From Caulobacter sp. S45 (GTDB lineage Bacteria; Pseudomonadota; Alphaproteobacteria; Caulobacterales; Caulobacteraceae), in contig NZ_LMUL01000014.1 in NCBI RefSeq assembly GCF_009765965.1, positions 1,640,820 to 1,704,819 of the forward strand: a DNA stretch of 64,000 nt, written 5' to 3'. The notes beneath the pieces are model-generated. The model saw only the letters and a program-made list of their open reading frames with translations. It made no database searches and had not been told where the DNA came from. Below are positions 54,751 through 64,000 of the stretch, piece by piece. The stretch's first letter is position 1. The number at the start of each line of letters is the position of its first letter. The position numbers were made by a program, and so were the translations under genes.

Positions 54751-55956
54751 ATGGCCGACATCGTCAAACTGATCAGCAACCAGAAGCGTGCGCGGGTGCT
54801 GGAGCAGCAGCGCACGCTCAAGATGGCCCGCTCGGCCCACGCCTATGTGCGTGGCAGCGTGGACAACTTCTACGCCTGGCTGGAGACCGACGGCGCGGCC
54901 ATCATCCCGATGGGACCGCCTATCTGGATTTGCGGCGACTGCCATGTCGGCAACCTGGGTCCGCTCGCGGACGGGGACGGACGGGTCGACGTCCAGATCC
55001 GCGACCTCGACCAGACCGTCATCGGCAATCCGGCGCATGATCTCCTGAGGCTTGGCCTGTCGCTGGCGACAGCCGCGCGTGGGTCGGACCTGCCCGGCGT
55101 CACCACCGCGCGGATGGTCGAGGAAATGATCAGCGGCTACGGCATCGCCATGCGTGGACCGGGGGCGGACGACTCCGTGCCGGAACCCGATGCGGTCGAA
55201 AGCGTGCGCCGTCGCGCGCTCGGCCGTCGTTGGCGCCACCTCGCCCGCGAGCGGATCGAGGACGTCAGACCCGAAATCCCGCTCGGCCGTAAGTTCTGGG
55301 CCATCTCGCGCGAGGAGCGCAAGGCGATCGACGCCCTGTTCGAGGTCGAGGCGGTGCGCCGCCTGGTCCTGACCCTGAACACCCGCTCCGACGACAGCGA
55401 ACTGAAAGTGGTCGACGCCGCCTACTGGATGAAGGGATGCAGCTCGCTGGGCAAGCTGCGCTACGCCGTGCTGGTCGAGATCAAGAGTGCGGAAAACAAG
55501 AACAGGTTCGCCCTGGTCGACCTCAAGGAGGCCGTGGCCACCGCCGCGCCCGTGGCCCCGGGCGCCCAGATGACGGCTCATTTCGGCGAACGCGTGGTGG
55601 CCGGGGCCCGCGCGCTTTCCCCCAATCTGGGCGACCGGATGATGGCGGTCGATCTGCTGGGCCGCCCCGTCGTCCTGCGCGAACTGATGCCCCAGGACCT
55701 CAAGCTCGAACTCGACCAGTTCAGCCGCAGCCAGGCCGTACAGGCCGCGCGCTATCTCGCCTACGTGGTCGGTCGCGCCCATGGACGCCAGATGGACAAG
55801 ACCACGCGGAAACTCTGGCTCAAGGAGTTGGAGCGCAACCCGTCCGACCTGAACGCGCCGACCTGGATGTGGTCGGGGATCGTCGCGCTATCCGGGCGAC
55901 ACGAGCAGGCCTACCTGGAGCACTGCCGCCGCTACGCCCTGGAGCACGCCGCTTGA
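54751..55956 (+). CDS. DUF2252 domain-containing protein
   Basis: A 401-residue protein of DUF2252, a kinase-like-fold family without a known substrate. It has KMARSAHAYVRGSVDNFYAWL, the conserved WICGDCHVGNLGP and VQIRDLDQTVIGNPAHDLLRLGLSL, which together look like the catalytic-loop and metal-binding Asp motifs of aminoglycoside-phosphotransferase-like enzymes, and a C-terminal GRAHGRQMD. The ATG at 54751 after CAGGAG is used. It follows ku by 123 bp and may be in the same stress regulon. Confidence 0.85.
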   Translation: MADIVKLISNQKRARVLEQQRTLKMARSAHAYVRGSVDNFYAWLETDGAAIIPMGPPIWICGDCHVGNLGPLADGDGRVDVQIRDLDQTVIGNPAHDLLRLGLSLATAARGSDLPGVTTARMVEEMISGYGIAMRGPGADDSVPEPDAVESVRRRALGRRWRHLARERIEDVRPEIPLGRKFWAISREERKAIDALFEVEAVRRLVLTLNTRSDDSELKVVDAAYWMKGCSSLGKLRYAVLVEIKSAENKNRFALVDLKEAVATAAPVAPGAQMTAHFGERVVAGARALSPNLGDRMMAVDLLGRPVVLRELMPQDLKLELDQFSRSQAVQAARYLAYVVGRAHGRQMDKTTRKLWLKELERNPSDLNAPTWMWSGIVALSGRHEQAYLEHCRRYALEHAA

Positions 55957-55983
55957 GGGCGTGCACCGGCGGCGCGGCGCGAA

Positions 55984-57081
55984 CTAGGGCTCCGTCCCGG
56001 TGGCGACCCCGATCTGCAACTCCAATTCCGAGTTCAGCTCGGCGCCGAACAGCACCACGATCATCGACAGCCATATCCAGGTCATGAAGCCGATCACCGC
56101 GCCGAGCGGCCCGTAGGTCCGGTCGTAATTGCCGAAGTTGCTGACATACCAGGAGAACAGGAAGGACATGATCATCCAACCCAGCGCCGCCACCAGGCCG
56201 CCGGGCGTGATCCAGCGCCACCTGGCGCGGCCGCGGCATGGGCCGTAGCGGTAGAGCAGCGACACCAGACCGGCCACGACCAGCAGCAGGACCGGCCAAC
56301 GCAACAGGCTCACTCCCGAGACGCCGCTCACCCCGAGCATGCTCAGGGCTGCGGGAACGGCGACCACGGCGGAGACCGCGATGATGGCGAAGACCGTGAC
56401 CCCGACCGTGAACGTCAGCGACACCGCGTTGAGCAGGAAGAACTTGCGCCGTTCGGTCTCCTCGTAGGCCACGTTCAAGCCGGCGAACAACGCCTTGATC
56501 CCGGCATTGGAGCTCCAGATCGACAGCAACAGGCTGACCAGGAAGGCCGCGCCCAAGCGTCCGTGGCTGGCGCTGGCCAGCCGGGTCATCTGGTCGCCGA
56601 TGACCGAGACCGCGCCGGTCGGCAGAATGCCCGAGAGGCCGACGACCTGGCGGCGGGCGTCGTCGACATTGGCGAATAGGCCGTACAGCGAGACGAACGC
56701 GCCCACGGCGGGGAACATGGCCAACAGGCCGTAGAAGGTGATCCCGGCCGCCACGGCGGGAATCTGGTCGTTGTTGAACTCCTTGAAGGCGCGTTCAAAA
56801 ATCCGCCACCAGCCCTTGAGCGGTATCTCGGACGGTCTGGTCGCGGCGTGTCCCGGTGCATGGCTTCCTACCGCAGGGCCCAGCCCCGCCCCTGCGGATC
56901 GCGAAAGAGAGTCCGCCAACAATGCGCCAAGGCCGACAAGGACGCCGAGCGCGAAGGCGGTGATCCCGCCGCTGAAACCGGAGCCCCGCGCCGGCTCGGG
57001 AGAACGTTGCACCCGCAAGGGTTTGTCCGGCGCGGCGCGTGGCCCTTCCCCCGCCTTGGAGGTGCGGAATTTCAACTTCAT
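55984..57081 (-). CDS. YihY/BrkB family inner-membrane protein
   Basis: A 365-residue membrane protein. About 85 residues of variable, charged and Gly-rich N-terminal sequence with one hydrophobic segment (GGITAFALGVLVGLGALLA) precede the family domain, which begins WWRIFERAFKEFNNDQIPAVAAGITFYGLLAMFPAVGAFVSLYGLF. Six helices follow, with SIWSSNAGIKALFAGLNVAYEE and NYDRTYGPLGAVIGFMTWIWLS as diagnostic blocks. Formerly annotated as ribonuclease BN; now regarded as a membrane protein of unknown function. It diverges from the MscS-type channel gene. Confidence 0.9.
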   Translation of the reverse strand: MKLKFRTSKAGEGPRAAPDKPLRVQRSPEPARGSGFSGGITAFALGVLVGLGALLADSLSRSAGAGLGPAVGSHAPGHAATRPSEIPLKGWWRIFERAFKEFNNDQIPAVAAGITFYGLLAMFPAVGAFVSLYGLFANVDDARRQVVGLSGILPTGAVSVIGDQMTRLASASHGRLGAAFLVSLLLSIWSSNAGIKALFAGLNVAYEETERRKFFLLNAVSLTFTVGVTVFAIIAVSAVVAVPAALSMLGVSGVSGVSLLRWPVLLLVVAGLVSLLYRYGPCRGRARWRWITPGGLVAALGWMIMSFLFSWYVSNFGNYDRTYGPLGAVIGFMTWIWLSMIVVLFGAELNSELELQIGVATGTEP

Positions 57082-57229
57082 CTCGACGGCCCCAGCCAGC
57101 CCGCGGCGATCTGTGGTCCGCCGTCGGCCGCATCAGCAACGCCCCTTAAAGGCTGCGGTTGCTCGCGGCGCCGCAACCTCACGGCGGGTGTATCGGTTTG
57201 GACATGGGGCGCGGTCGCAGGAACACTCG

Positions 57230-59854
57230 ATGATAGAGAAGAACGGACGCCTCCGCTTGGGCTTTGGGTCGTTTCCGGCTCGGGGCCTGCTGCTGGCGAC
57301 GACGCTGATCCTTTCGCTCTTCGCGCCCTTGGCGGCCCAGTCCGCCATTCAAGCGCCCGTGACGGCGACCGCTGCGACACCGACCCCGACACCCGCCCCG
57401 CCCGTTGCGGCTGCGATGGCGGTCCAGCTCGCGTCTCCACCGTCCGCTCAGGCCTCTCCGCCCCCGGTCGCCACACCGGCGGCCGTCCCAGCGAAACCGC
57501 CCGCCCCTGCGCCGCCGCCCACCGCGCAGACCCTGCAACAGCAGCTGTCCCGCCTGCAGGCCCAGATCGCCGCCACCGACGGCGACGACCAGTTGATCGC
57601 CTTCGGCGTCCAGGCGGCCACGTTGCAGAAGACGGCGGACGGGCTCGCCGCGAACCAGGCCGCCGACCTCGCCAAGCTCAACGCCCGCCTCGCCCCGCCG
57701 GCGCGGACGACGGCCGGCAAGCGGGCCACCCCGCACCAGAAACGCGAGCTCGAGGCGCAACGCTCCACGCTCCAGGCCCAAGTCAAACAGGACAGGCTGG
57801 TGTCGACCAACGCCGCCAGGGCCTATGCGGCGGCGGCGGAGAAGCGGCGCGCGACCTTCGACTCCAACCTGTTCGAGCAGACCGCCTCGCCCCTCTCGCC
57901 GGACTTCTGGACCTCGCTCGGCAGCGCCCTCCAGCCCGATCTCGACCGGCTGCAGAACAGCGGGATGCAGGCAGTCTCCACGGCGTGGAACGCGCCCGAG
58001 CCGCAGGCCGCCATCGGGCTGGTGGTCGCGGCGGCCTTGGCGGCGGCCCTGCTGTTCCCACTGCGCCACCTGCTGGAGGGGCTGGGGCGCAGGCGGGCGA
58101 AACACAGGGCGGCGGCCCAGGCCTTCCGCCGATCCGCCTATGCACTCTGGATGACGGTGGTGGACATCGCCCTGCCGGCGCTGGCCGCGACCGTGCTGTT
58201 GCTGACGGCGCGCTGGGCGGGCGTGCTGTCCAGTGAAGCCGACAGCCTCGCGCAGGCCTTCGTGACGGCGGCGATCTGGGGCGCGACAGTGGTCGCGCTT
58301 GGCCGGGTGCTGATCGCGCCGGGCGATCCGGACCGGCGCATGCTGCCGATCGACGAGGACGCGGCGAAAAGACTCCAAGCCTTCCCCTGGATCGTGGCGG
58401 TGGTCACCGGCGCCGGCCTGCTGCTGACCCACCTCAACACCATCATCGGCGCCAGCATCGCCGCCACGGTGGCGGCCAATTGCGTCATTACCGTGGGTTA
58501 TGTGGCGGTGGCCGGCATGATCCTGGTGGCCTTGGGGCAGGGTCGCAAACCCTTGGACGAGAGCGAAAGCTCGACCGACGCGGCGAGTTCCTCGGGGCTG
58601 ACCCTGGTGTCGCTCGGCCTGACCATCGCCATCCTGGTGGCCTTGGGAGCGGTGCTGGCCGGCTACACCACCCTGGGCGAGCGCATTTCCGGTCAGGTCT
58701 TCTGGCTCGGCGTGCTGGCGGCCATCACCTACCTGCTGCTGCGCTTCATCGACGAGGTCTGTGGGGAGCTGTTCTCGCCACATGGCTGGGCGGCGCGCGC
58801 GCTGTTTCGGATCTTCAACCTGCGGGCCTCGGTGATCGCCCAGCTGGGCGTGCTGCTGTCGGCCGGGTTGAGCGTGCTGCTGCTGGTCAGCGTCCTGACG
58901 CTGGCCCTGACCCCGTTCGGCCATACCGGCCAGACCCTGTTCGCGCATCTGGGCGGCCTGGGTCGCCCCCTGCGCATCGGCTCGCTCAGCATCTCGCCCT
59001 CCGCGATCGCCGCCGGCCTGGCCAGCCTGGCGGTGGGCATAGCCCTCGTGCGCTTCGTCCAGGGCTGGCTGAACCAGCGGTTCCTGCCCGTGACCGACTG
59101 GGACTCCGGGGTCCGCAACTCGGTCAGCAAGGGCATCGGCTATATCGGCGTCGGCCTGGCGATCGTGTGGGGCTTCGCCATCGCCGGGCTCGGCTTCCAG
59201 CAGATCGCCCTGGTGGCCAGCGCCTTGTCGGTCGGCATCGGCTTCGGCCTGCAGCAGGTGGTGCAGAACTTCGTCTCCGGCCTGATCCTGCTGGTCGAGC
59301 GGCCGGTCAAGGTCGGCGACTGGGTCAACCTCGGCGGCCAGGAGGGCGACATCAAGAACATCCGGGTGCGCGCGACCGAGATCGTCACCGCCGACCGCAC
59401 CACCCTGATCGTGCCCAACTCCGACTTCATCACCAAGACGGTGCAGAACAAGACCCTCGGCAATGCGCGCGGCCGGGTGCAGATCCTGATCGCGATCAGC
59501 CGGGTCCAGGACGCCGACCGGGCCAAGGCGCTGATTCTGGCCACGTTCGCGGACAATCCCGAGGTGCTGTCCGAGCCCAAGTCCAACGTGTTCATCGACT
59601 CCGTCGATCCCGGCGCGGTGAACTTCAAGTGCTTCGCCTTCGTCCACAATCCCCGCGACGTCTACCGCATCCGCAGCGACCTGTTCTTCGAGATGATCCG
59701 CCGGATGCTGAAGGAAGAGATCATGTTCCCCGGCGGCGGCATGCCCACGATGGCCATCGAGCCCGGCCAGGGCCTGAAGGACATGTTCGACCGCCTCGAA
59801 CCGAAGTTGGCCCAGGCTGGGTCGAAAGCGGAGAGCCAGTCGCCCCCCTCCTGA
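57230..59854 (+). CDS. Mechanosensitive ion channel, DUF3772/MscS type
   Basis: An 874-residue MscS-superfamily channel. A signal peptide (GLLLATTLILSLFAPLAAQS) is followed by a Pro/Ala/Thr-rich linker, a periplasmic DUF3772 coiled-coil domain (about 95-230; LQQQLSRLQAQIAATDGDDQL), some ten hydrophobic segments, and the C-terminal MscS core: pore helix GFGLQQVVQNFVSGLILLVERPVKVGD, then NIRVRATEIVTADRTTLIVPNSDFI and NKTLGNARGRVQILI. The ATG at 57230 sits inside a frame open from 56738, which is antisense to yihY upstream. It protects against hypo-osmotic shock. Confidence 0.9.
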   Translation: MIEKNGRLRLGFGSFPARGLLLATTLILSLFAPLAAQSAIQAPVTATAATPTPTPAPPVAAAMAVQLASPPSAQASPPPVATPAAVPAKPPAPAPPPTAQTLQQQLSRLQAQIAATDGDDQLIAFGVQAATLQKTADGLAANQAADLAKLNARLAPPARTTAGKRATPHQKRELEAQRSTLQAQVKQDRLVSTNAARAYAAAAEKRRATFDSNLFEQTASPLSPDFWTSLGSALQPDLDRLQNSGMQAVSTAWNAPEPQAAIGLVVAAALAAALLFPLRHLLEGLGRRRAKHRAAAQAFRRSAYALWMTVVDIALPALAATVLLLTARWAGVLSSEADSLAQAFVTAAIWGATVVALGRVLIAPGDPDRRMLPIDEDAAKRLQAFPWIVAVVTGAGLLLTHLNTIIGASIAATVAANCVITVGYVAVAGMILVALGQGRKPLDESESSTDAASSSGLTLVSLGLTIAILVALGAVLAGYTTLGERISGQVFWLGVLAAITYLLLRFIDEVCGELFSPHGWAARALFRIFNLRASVIAQLGVLLSAGLSVLLLVSVLTLALTPFGHTGQTLFAHLGGLGRPLRIGSLSISPSAIAAGLASLAVGIALVRFVQGWLNQRFLPVTDWDSGVRNSVSKGIGYIGVGLAIVWGFAIAGLGFQQIALVASALSVGIGFGLQQVVQNFVSGLILLVERPVKVGDWVNLGGQEGDIKNIRVRATEIVTADRTTLIVPNSDFITKTVQNKTLGNARGRVQILIAISRVQDADRAKALILATFADNPEVLSEPKSNVFIDSVDPGAVNFKCFAFVHNPRDVYRIRSDLFFEMIRRMLKEEIMFPGGGMPTMAIEPGQGLKDMFDRLEPKLAQAGSKAESQSPPS

Positions 59855-59927
59855 GCGGTCTTTCTCGCCGCCGAATGGGACGCCGCGTGAGTTGGTGCGT
59901 TCAAGGACGGTTCGGAAGGACGCGACA

Positions 59928-60449
59928 ATGGACCCGACGACCCGTCCGCCGGCCGATCACATCGAGGCGGCGGTCCAGCAGATGGCGGAGCTGCATGCGG
60001 ACAACGTGCGCGACACCACCCCGCTCCAGCACCTGGTCCTCTGGATCACCACCACGCTCAGCCGGCCTTCGGTGCTCGCCCTGGCCCTGCTGTTCGTCGT
60101 GGCCTGGATCGCCTTCAACATGGCAGCCCCAGCGCTGGGGCTGCACGCCTTCGACCCGCCGCCCTTCGCCCTGCTCGAGATGGCGGCCACCGTGGTCGCC
60201 CTGTTCACCACCCTGCTGATCCTGGCCACCCAGCGGCGCGAGGAACACCTCGCCCGCCGCCGCTCGCAACTGACCCTGCAACTCTCGGTCCTGAGCGAGC
60301 AGAAGATCGCCAAGGTGATCAGCCTGCTGGAGGAACAGCGACGCGAGAGCCCGATCCTGCGCACACGAGAGGACCGAGAGGCGAACGACATGGCCGAATC
60401 CGCCGACCCACGCCACGTGCTCGACCGCATCATCAAGACCCACGAGTAG
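59928..60449 (+). CDS. DUF1003 domain-containing membrane protein
   Basis: A 173-residue protein with two transmembrane helices (LALALLFVVAWIAFNMAAP and FALLEMAATVVALFTTLLILATQRR) joined by an FDPPPF turn, and a long helical C-terminal tail with SQLTLQLSVLSEQKIAKVISLLEEQ, the signature of DUF1003. The ATG at 59928 follows GGAAGGA. It is 73 bp after the mechanosensitive channel gene and likely co-transcribed. Function unknown; the family is common in stress regulons. Confidence 0.85.
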   Translation: MDPTTRPPADHIEAAVQQMAELHADNVRDTTPLQHLVLWITTTLSRPSVLALALLFVVAWIAFNMAAPALGLHAFDPPPFALLEMAATVVALFTTLLILATQRREEHLARRRSQLTLQLSVLSEQKIAKVISLLEEQRRESPILRTREDREANDMAESADPRHVLDRIIKTHE

Positions 60450-60593
60450 TCGGCGAAGAAAAGCGGAGCTTTCCTCTGAAACGGCGATCCAGGTCGAAGC
60501 CTTCAGCGCGGCAGACGACCACGCGATCTGATCGACGGTGCATGTCCTCGGTTGAGGGCTGCAATTTATTCGGCTGAAGGGGCGTGTCCAAGC

Positions 60594-60618
60594 GGAACGC
60601 TCTCTCGTCGATAGGGTT
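60594..60618 (+). promoter_or_regulatory. Candidate EcfG/SigT-type promoter upstream of csbD
   Basis: GGAAC (60594-60598) and GGTT (60615-60618) are spaced by 16 bp, one mismatch from GGAAC-N16-CGTT. It lies about 110 bp before the CsbD ATG within the otherwise featureless 281-bp gap after the DUF1003 gene. CsbD-like genes are typical general-stress targets in alphaproteobacteria. Tentative. Confidence 0.35.
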
Positions 60619-60730
60619 GAGTGCTGTGGAACGCCGGCGAAGCGACGGGGATCGTGTCCGCCACCCAATAAAAGCCAATGCACCGCGACCGATCGGCCGC
60701 TCTCACCCCAATATTCTGAAGGATACCACC

Positions 60731-61060
60731 ATGTCGGAAGATCGTATCGAAGGCGCGCTCAAGAAGGGCGTCGGCCACGTCCAGGACGCCGTTGGCGGTC
60801 TGTCAGGCGATAGCGCGATCCAGGCCAAGGGCAAGCTGAACGAAGTGACCGGCTCGGTCCAGAATGCTTACGGCAAGGCCCGCGACCAGGCCCAGGACGT
60901 CGTCGATCAGGCCCGCGACCGGGCGCAGGACGCCTACAGCGATCTCGAGCAGTTCGTCCGCGACCAGCCCCATGTGGCGCTCGGGATCGGCGTCGCCGTC
61001 GGTCTGGCGCTCGGCCTGATGCTCGCCCGCAGCCGCAAGATCGTCTATTTGCGCGAGTAG
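60731..61060 (+). CDS. CsbD family stress protein with C-terminal membrane anchor
   Basis: A 109-residue protein. The first 60 residues are a CsbD domain (MSEDRIEGALKKGVGHVQDAVGGLSGD, then AKGKLNEVTGSVQNAYGKARD). A heptad-like, charged helix with DQARDRAQDAY follows, then QPHVALGIGVAVGLALGLMLARSRK, a glycine-zipper membrane segment as in DUF883/ElaB proteins. The ATG at 60731 follows AAGGATACC. Plain CsbD proteins are about 60-70 residues, so this is a CsbD-plus-anchor fusion. Confidence 0.88.
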   Translation: MSEDRIEGALKKGVGHVQDAVGGLSGDSAIQAKGKLNEVTGSVQNAYGKARDQAQDVVDQARDRAQDAYSDLEQFVRDQPHVALGIGVAVGLALGLMLARSRKIVYLRE

Positions 61061-61214
61061 GCGCGGAGCGTGTCCGGCGGCCTCGTTCTACCGCCCCGGA
61101 CGCGGCCGCCATCGCCTGGCGTGGCGAACATGACTGGCCAATGGCTGCTCCCCGTTGGAAGATGGCGGCCTGTCGCGCCAGGGTTTGTCCGGCGTCCAGC
61201 ATCTCGGGAACGGC

Positions 61215-63137
61215 ATGGCCCTGGTTAAGACCTCCAAGATCGCGGCCGGCGCGGACAAGAGCCAACCGCTGGCGCCGACGCCGCTCGTCAAACGCCCCCC
61301 TCGCTCTCGCAGCAGCGCCACGGCGCCGCGCCGCGACAAGGTCGCCGAGCGCGTAGCGGCGGCCACTGAGCAATTGGCCGGCGGGCTGGCCGAAGCCTCG
61401 GCCGCGGCCGAGGAGCTGCGCCGGTCGATGGAGCAGATCGCCGCCGGCGCGGAAGAAGCGGCCGGCGGCTCCCAGGAACAGCTTGCCGCCATCAGGAGCG
61501 TCGTCGCCGATCTCGCCGCCGCCCGCGTCCAGGCCGAGGGGTCGCGCCGGCGCACCGAGGCCGTCCAGCTCGTCCTGGCCGAGACCTCGGTCCAGATCGC
61601 CACCTCGGTTCGCTCCATCGAACGCAGCGCCGAACGCCAGACCGCCTCAGTGGAGATCATCGCGGAGCTCGAACGCCGGGCCCAGGACATCGGCGAGATC
61701 ACCCAGACCGTCAGCCGGATTTCCGACCAGACCAACCTGCTGGCCCTCAACGCCGCGATCGAGGCGGCGCGGGCAGGCGATCAAGGGCTGGGCTTCGCCG
61801 TGGTCGCCGAAGAGGTGCGCGCCCTAGCCGAGACCTCGGAACGAAGCGCCAAGGACGTGCAGGGCCTGGCCGACTCGATCCAGACCGATGTGCGCGGCGT
61901 GACCACCGCGATCCGCACCGCCGCCGAAACCGCCTCGGGCGAGGCCAGGACTGGAGCCTCGGCGGTCGAGACCTTGGACGCCCTGAGGGACGACATGGCG
62001 CGCCTGGCCCAAGGCGCCGAGGACACCTTGACCACAGCGCTGGAGGCCGAACGCGCAGCTACCGAGGCCCAGCGTGGGGCCGAAGAGGTCGCCAGCGCCG
62101 CCGAGGAGCAGGCGGCCGCTGCGGGCGAGGCCCAGAGCGCGATCCAGCAACAGGCCCAGTCCCTGGAGCAGGGCCAGGTCGCCGCCCGGGCCCTGGCGGC
62201 CTCGACCGACGAACTTGGCGGCGACGTGGCCGACGCCTCGGCCGCGGAGCAGATCTCCGCCACCGCCGAGGAGCTGTCGGCCACCGTCCAGGAACTTTCC
62301 GCCGCCGCCGTCCAGATCATGGCCGCCGTCGAACAGATCAATCGCGGCTCGCAACAGCAGGCGGCGGCGACCCAGCAGACCTCCGCCGCCCTCGCCCAGA
62401 TCGAGACCGGCGCCAAGGCCGCCCAAGCGAACGCCGTTTCCGCCGGCGAGCGGGTCATCGGCATGGAGGGCGCGCTGAACACCACCCGCGCCTCGGTCGA
62501 AGGCCTGCTGGCCGGCGTGACCACCGCGATCGACGTCACCCGGATCAGCCTGGCCACCATCGTCCGCCTCGAAGGGATTGGCCGGCGGATCGAGAAGATC
62601 GTCGACGGCATCGCCTTGGTGGCGGTGCAGACCACCATGCTGGCGGTGAGCGGCTCGGTGGAGGCCGCGCGCGCAGGCTCCGCCGGGCGGGGTTTCGCCC
62701 TCGTGTCCGGCGACATCCGCAGCCTGGCGCGCGAGGCGTCGGAGAGTGCGGACCGGATCAAGGATACGGTGCGCGGCGTCCTGGATCAGATCGCCTCGCT
62801 GCGGCGCGACTGCGAACGGGTGCTCCTGGCCAGCGAAGCCGAGGTCGAAACAAACCGAAGTATCTTCACGGCGCTGGAGAAACTCGACGCCGACGTCGCC
62901 GCCATGAAGGCGGCCAACGTCGCCATCCTGCAAGGCGCGGACGCGATCATGCGCGCGACCGGACAGTCGGCGGACGGGGCGCGCCAGATCGCGGCGGCGG
63001 CGGAAGAGGCCAGCGCGGCGGCGCGGCAGGCGGCGACCGCCGCCTCCCAGCAGGCGCGCGGGGCCGACGACCTGGCCGCGGCGGTCGAGGAGATCGCCGC
63101 CCTGGCCGACGAACTTAAACAGCAGCGGAATGGCTGA
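61215..63137 (+). CDS. Soluble methyl-accepting chemotaxis protein
   Basis: A 640-residue receptor-like protein with no transmembrane segment and no recognisable ligand domain, almost entirely coiled coil. The signalling hairpin tip is [18 protein letters not shown] starting at residue 171, within a canonical MA domain. A second, divergent tip-like segment ([18 protein letters not shown] from residue 472, then [14 protein letters not shown]) lies in a second coiled-coil arm. The ATG at 61215 is used although its ribosome site is weak; an upstream in-frame ATG at 61155 is possible. The stop overlaps the CheW-like gene start by 8 bp. Confidence 0.85.
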   Translation: MALVKTSKIAAGADKSQPLAPTPLVKRPPRSRSSATAPRRDKVAERVAAATEQLAGGLAEASAAAEELRRSMEQIAAGAEEAAGGSQEQLAAIRSVVADLAAARVQAEGSRRRTEAVQLVLAETSVQIATSVRSIERSAERQTASVEIIAELERRAQDIGEITQTVSRISDQTNLLALNAAIEAARAGDQGLGFAVVAEEVRALAETSERSAKDVQGLADSIQTDVRGVTTAIRTAAETASGEARTGASAVETLDALRDDMARLAQGAEDTLTTALEAERAATEAQRGAEEVASAAEEQAAAAGEAQSAIQQQAQSLEQGQVAARALAASTDELGGDVADASAAEQISATAEELSATVQELSAAAVQIMAAVEQINRGSQQQAAATQQTSAALAQIETGAKAAQANAVSAGERVIGMEGALNTTRASVEGLLAGVTTAIDVTRISLATIVRLEGIGRRIEKIVDGIALVAVQTTMLAVSGSVEAARAGSAGRGFALVSGDIRSLAREASESADRIKDTVRGVLDQIASLRRDCERVLLASEAEVETNRSIFTALEKLDADVAAMKAANVAILQGADAIMRATGQSADGARQIAAAAEEASAAARQAATAASQQARGADDLAAAVEEIAALADELKQQRNG

Positions 63138-64000
63138 GCCCGATCCGGGGATGGCGTCCGGCGGCGGCCCGATGCGGCGGTTCCTGACCTTCCGCGTGGA
63201 CCAGCGGCTCTACGCCCTGCCGGCCGAAGAGGTGATCGAGGTGATCCGCACGCCGGCGGTGGCGCGCGTGCCGCAGGGGCCGGCCGGCCTGCTGGGGATG
63301 GCCAACCTGCGCGGCTTGGCGGCGCCGGTGGCCAGCCTGCGCGGCCTGCTGGGACGGCCCCAGGTCGAGACCACCGCCGCGTCGCGCACGCTGGTGCTGG
63401 CGGGGGCGACGACCATCGCTCTGGCCGTTGACGGCGTGGACGCCCTGGTCTCGGTCGACCCCGAGCGGGTGGAGACTGTTCAGGCCAGGCTCGGCGCCGA
63501 GACGGGGGAGCAGCTGCGGGGCGCCTTCGGCGGCGTGGGCGACGAGCCCGTCGCCAGGATACTGGACATCCAGGCGCTGCTGGCCTCGGCCTTCGCCCAG
63601 CGCGCCCGCCCGGTTCGCGCCGCCAGCGCCACAGCCCTCGGAATGGAAGCGACGGTCGAGGCGAGGGACGCCAACCACGCCAAGCTCGTCACCTTCGAGG
63701 TCGCCGGCCAGGAATACGCGATGGACCTGGAAGCGGTGCGGGAGATCATCTCCGCTCCCGCCGACCTGGCGTTCGTCCCCCACAGCGAAGCCCTGGTGCT
63801 CGGCGTCGCCAGCTATCGCGACACCCTGCTGCCGCTGTTCTCGTTGAGGGGACTGCTGGGTTTCCCGGCCGATGCCCAGGCGGCCCCGAGGGTGCTGGTC
63901 GTCGCCATCGGCGGGGCCGTGGTCGGCCTGGTCGCCGACCGGATGCGCGCCTTCCTGCCCGCCGATCCCGACCTGATCGAACCGACGCCATCGATACTGG
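63130..64000 (+). CDS. CheW-like protein with two CheW domains, 3' end outside window
   Basis: At least 290 residues are visible, with no stop before the window edge. Two CheW-like SH3-type domains occur in tandem: the first about 17-150 ([49 protein letters not shown]), the second from about 180 ([48 protein letters not shown]). The ATG overlaps the end of the chemoreceptor gene, so both are translated together and probably act in one signalling array. Further domains (a third CheW or a kinase part) may lie beyond the edge. Confidence 0.88.
   Translation, partial: MAEPDPGMASGGGPMRRFLTFRVDQRLYALPAEEVIEVIRTPAVARVPQGPAGLLGMANLRGLAAPVASLRGLLGRPQVETTAASRTLVLAGATTIALAVDGVDALVSVDPERVETVQARLGAETGEQLRGAFGGVGDEPVARILDIQALLASAFAQRARPVRAASATALGMEATVEARDANHAKLVTFEVAGQEYAMDLEAVREIISAPADLAFVPHSEALVLGVASYRDTLLPLFSLRGLLGFPADAQAAPRVLVVAIGGAVVGLVADRMRAFLPADPDLIEPTPSIL

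Noticed and set aside
56738..57229. An N-terminal extension of the mechanosensitive channel
   Set aside because: It is antisense to the yihY-type gene, and a signal peptide begins right after the ATG at 57230.
60628..60656. A second GGAAC with CGTG upstream of csbD
   Set aside because: The spacing is 20 bp rather than 16-17, so the site at 60594-60618 was preferred.

Overview
The window reads as chromosomal DNA of a high-GC alphaproteobacterium, most likely in the Caulobacterales (Phenylobacterium or Caulobacter relatives). Supporting signs are the clpX-lon-hup block with a CicA-like HAD phosphatase beside clpX, a DUF1476 (F1-ATPase zeta) gene, the Ku/LigD end-joining pair, cob-type cobalamin genes, and C- and G-rich intergenic palindromes. 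Nearly all of it is ordinary chromosomal coding sequence. No phage module, transposase or CRISPR array was seen.

Layout. 1-2.1 kb: partial nnr, glnB, a ThiO-like oxidase and a small hypothetical. 2.2-8.7 kb (minus): an operon DUF969-DUF979-DUF2891-5-oxoprolinase that looks like uptake and hydrolysis of 5-oxoproline; the oxoprolinase carries an in-frame palindromic repeat between its two halves. 8.8-11.2 kb: RluA-type pseudouridine synthase, rarA, tRNA-Lys(CTT). 11.3-16.9 kb: CicA-like phosphatase, clpX, lon, hup, tRNA-Val(TAC). 17-19.8 kb: MFS exporter and HtrA-like lipoprotein protease.

19.8-31.6 kb: cobalamin locus. A cobalamin riboswitch precedes an 11-gene minus-strand operon (btuB, cobC, cobO, btuF, btuC, btuD, cbiB, cobQ, cobT, cobS, Cys-based phosphatase). 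Most of its junctions are 4-bp start/stop overlaps. cobU diverges from it. The locus covers outer- and inner-membrane uptake, adenosylation, aminopropanol attachment and nucleotide-loop assembly, but has no corrin-ring genes. The last gene sits where an alpha-ribazole phosphatase would be expected.

31.7-44 kb: M20 peptidase, dicarboxylate/amino-acid symporter, an unknown two-gene pair behind a perfect inverted repeat, a secreted protein, ugd, a KirBac channel overlapping the F1-ATPase zeta gene, alaS, a His-rich CDF metal exporter, tRNA-Gly(CCC), and a small lower-GC patch of orphan ORFs. 44-50.4 kb: a tandem hybrid histidine kinase and an alpha-amino-acid ester hydrolase-like secreted enzyme.

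50.5-61.1 kb: a stress cluster with LigD, Ku, DUF2252, YihY/BrkB, a DUF3772 MscS channel, DUF1003 and CsbD. Two EcfG-like promoter candidates suggest general stress control. 61.2-64 kb: a soluble methyl-accepting chemotaxis protein overlapping a double-CheW protein that runs off the window.

Six palindromic repeats (about 100-160 bp) lie between or, in one case, inside genes. Positions and motif residues were read by eye. Family names rest on recognised motifs and architecture, not on database searches.
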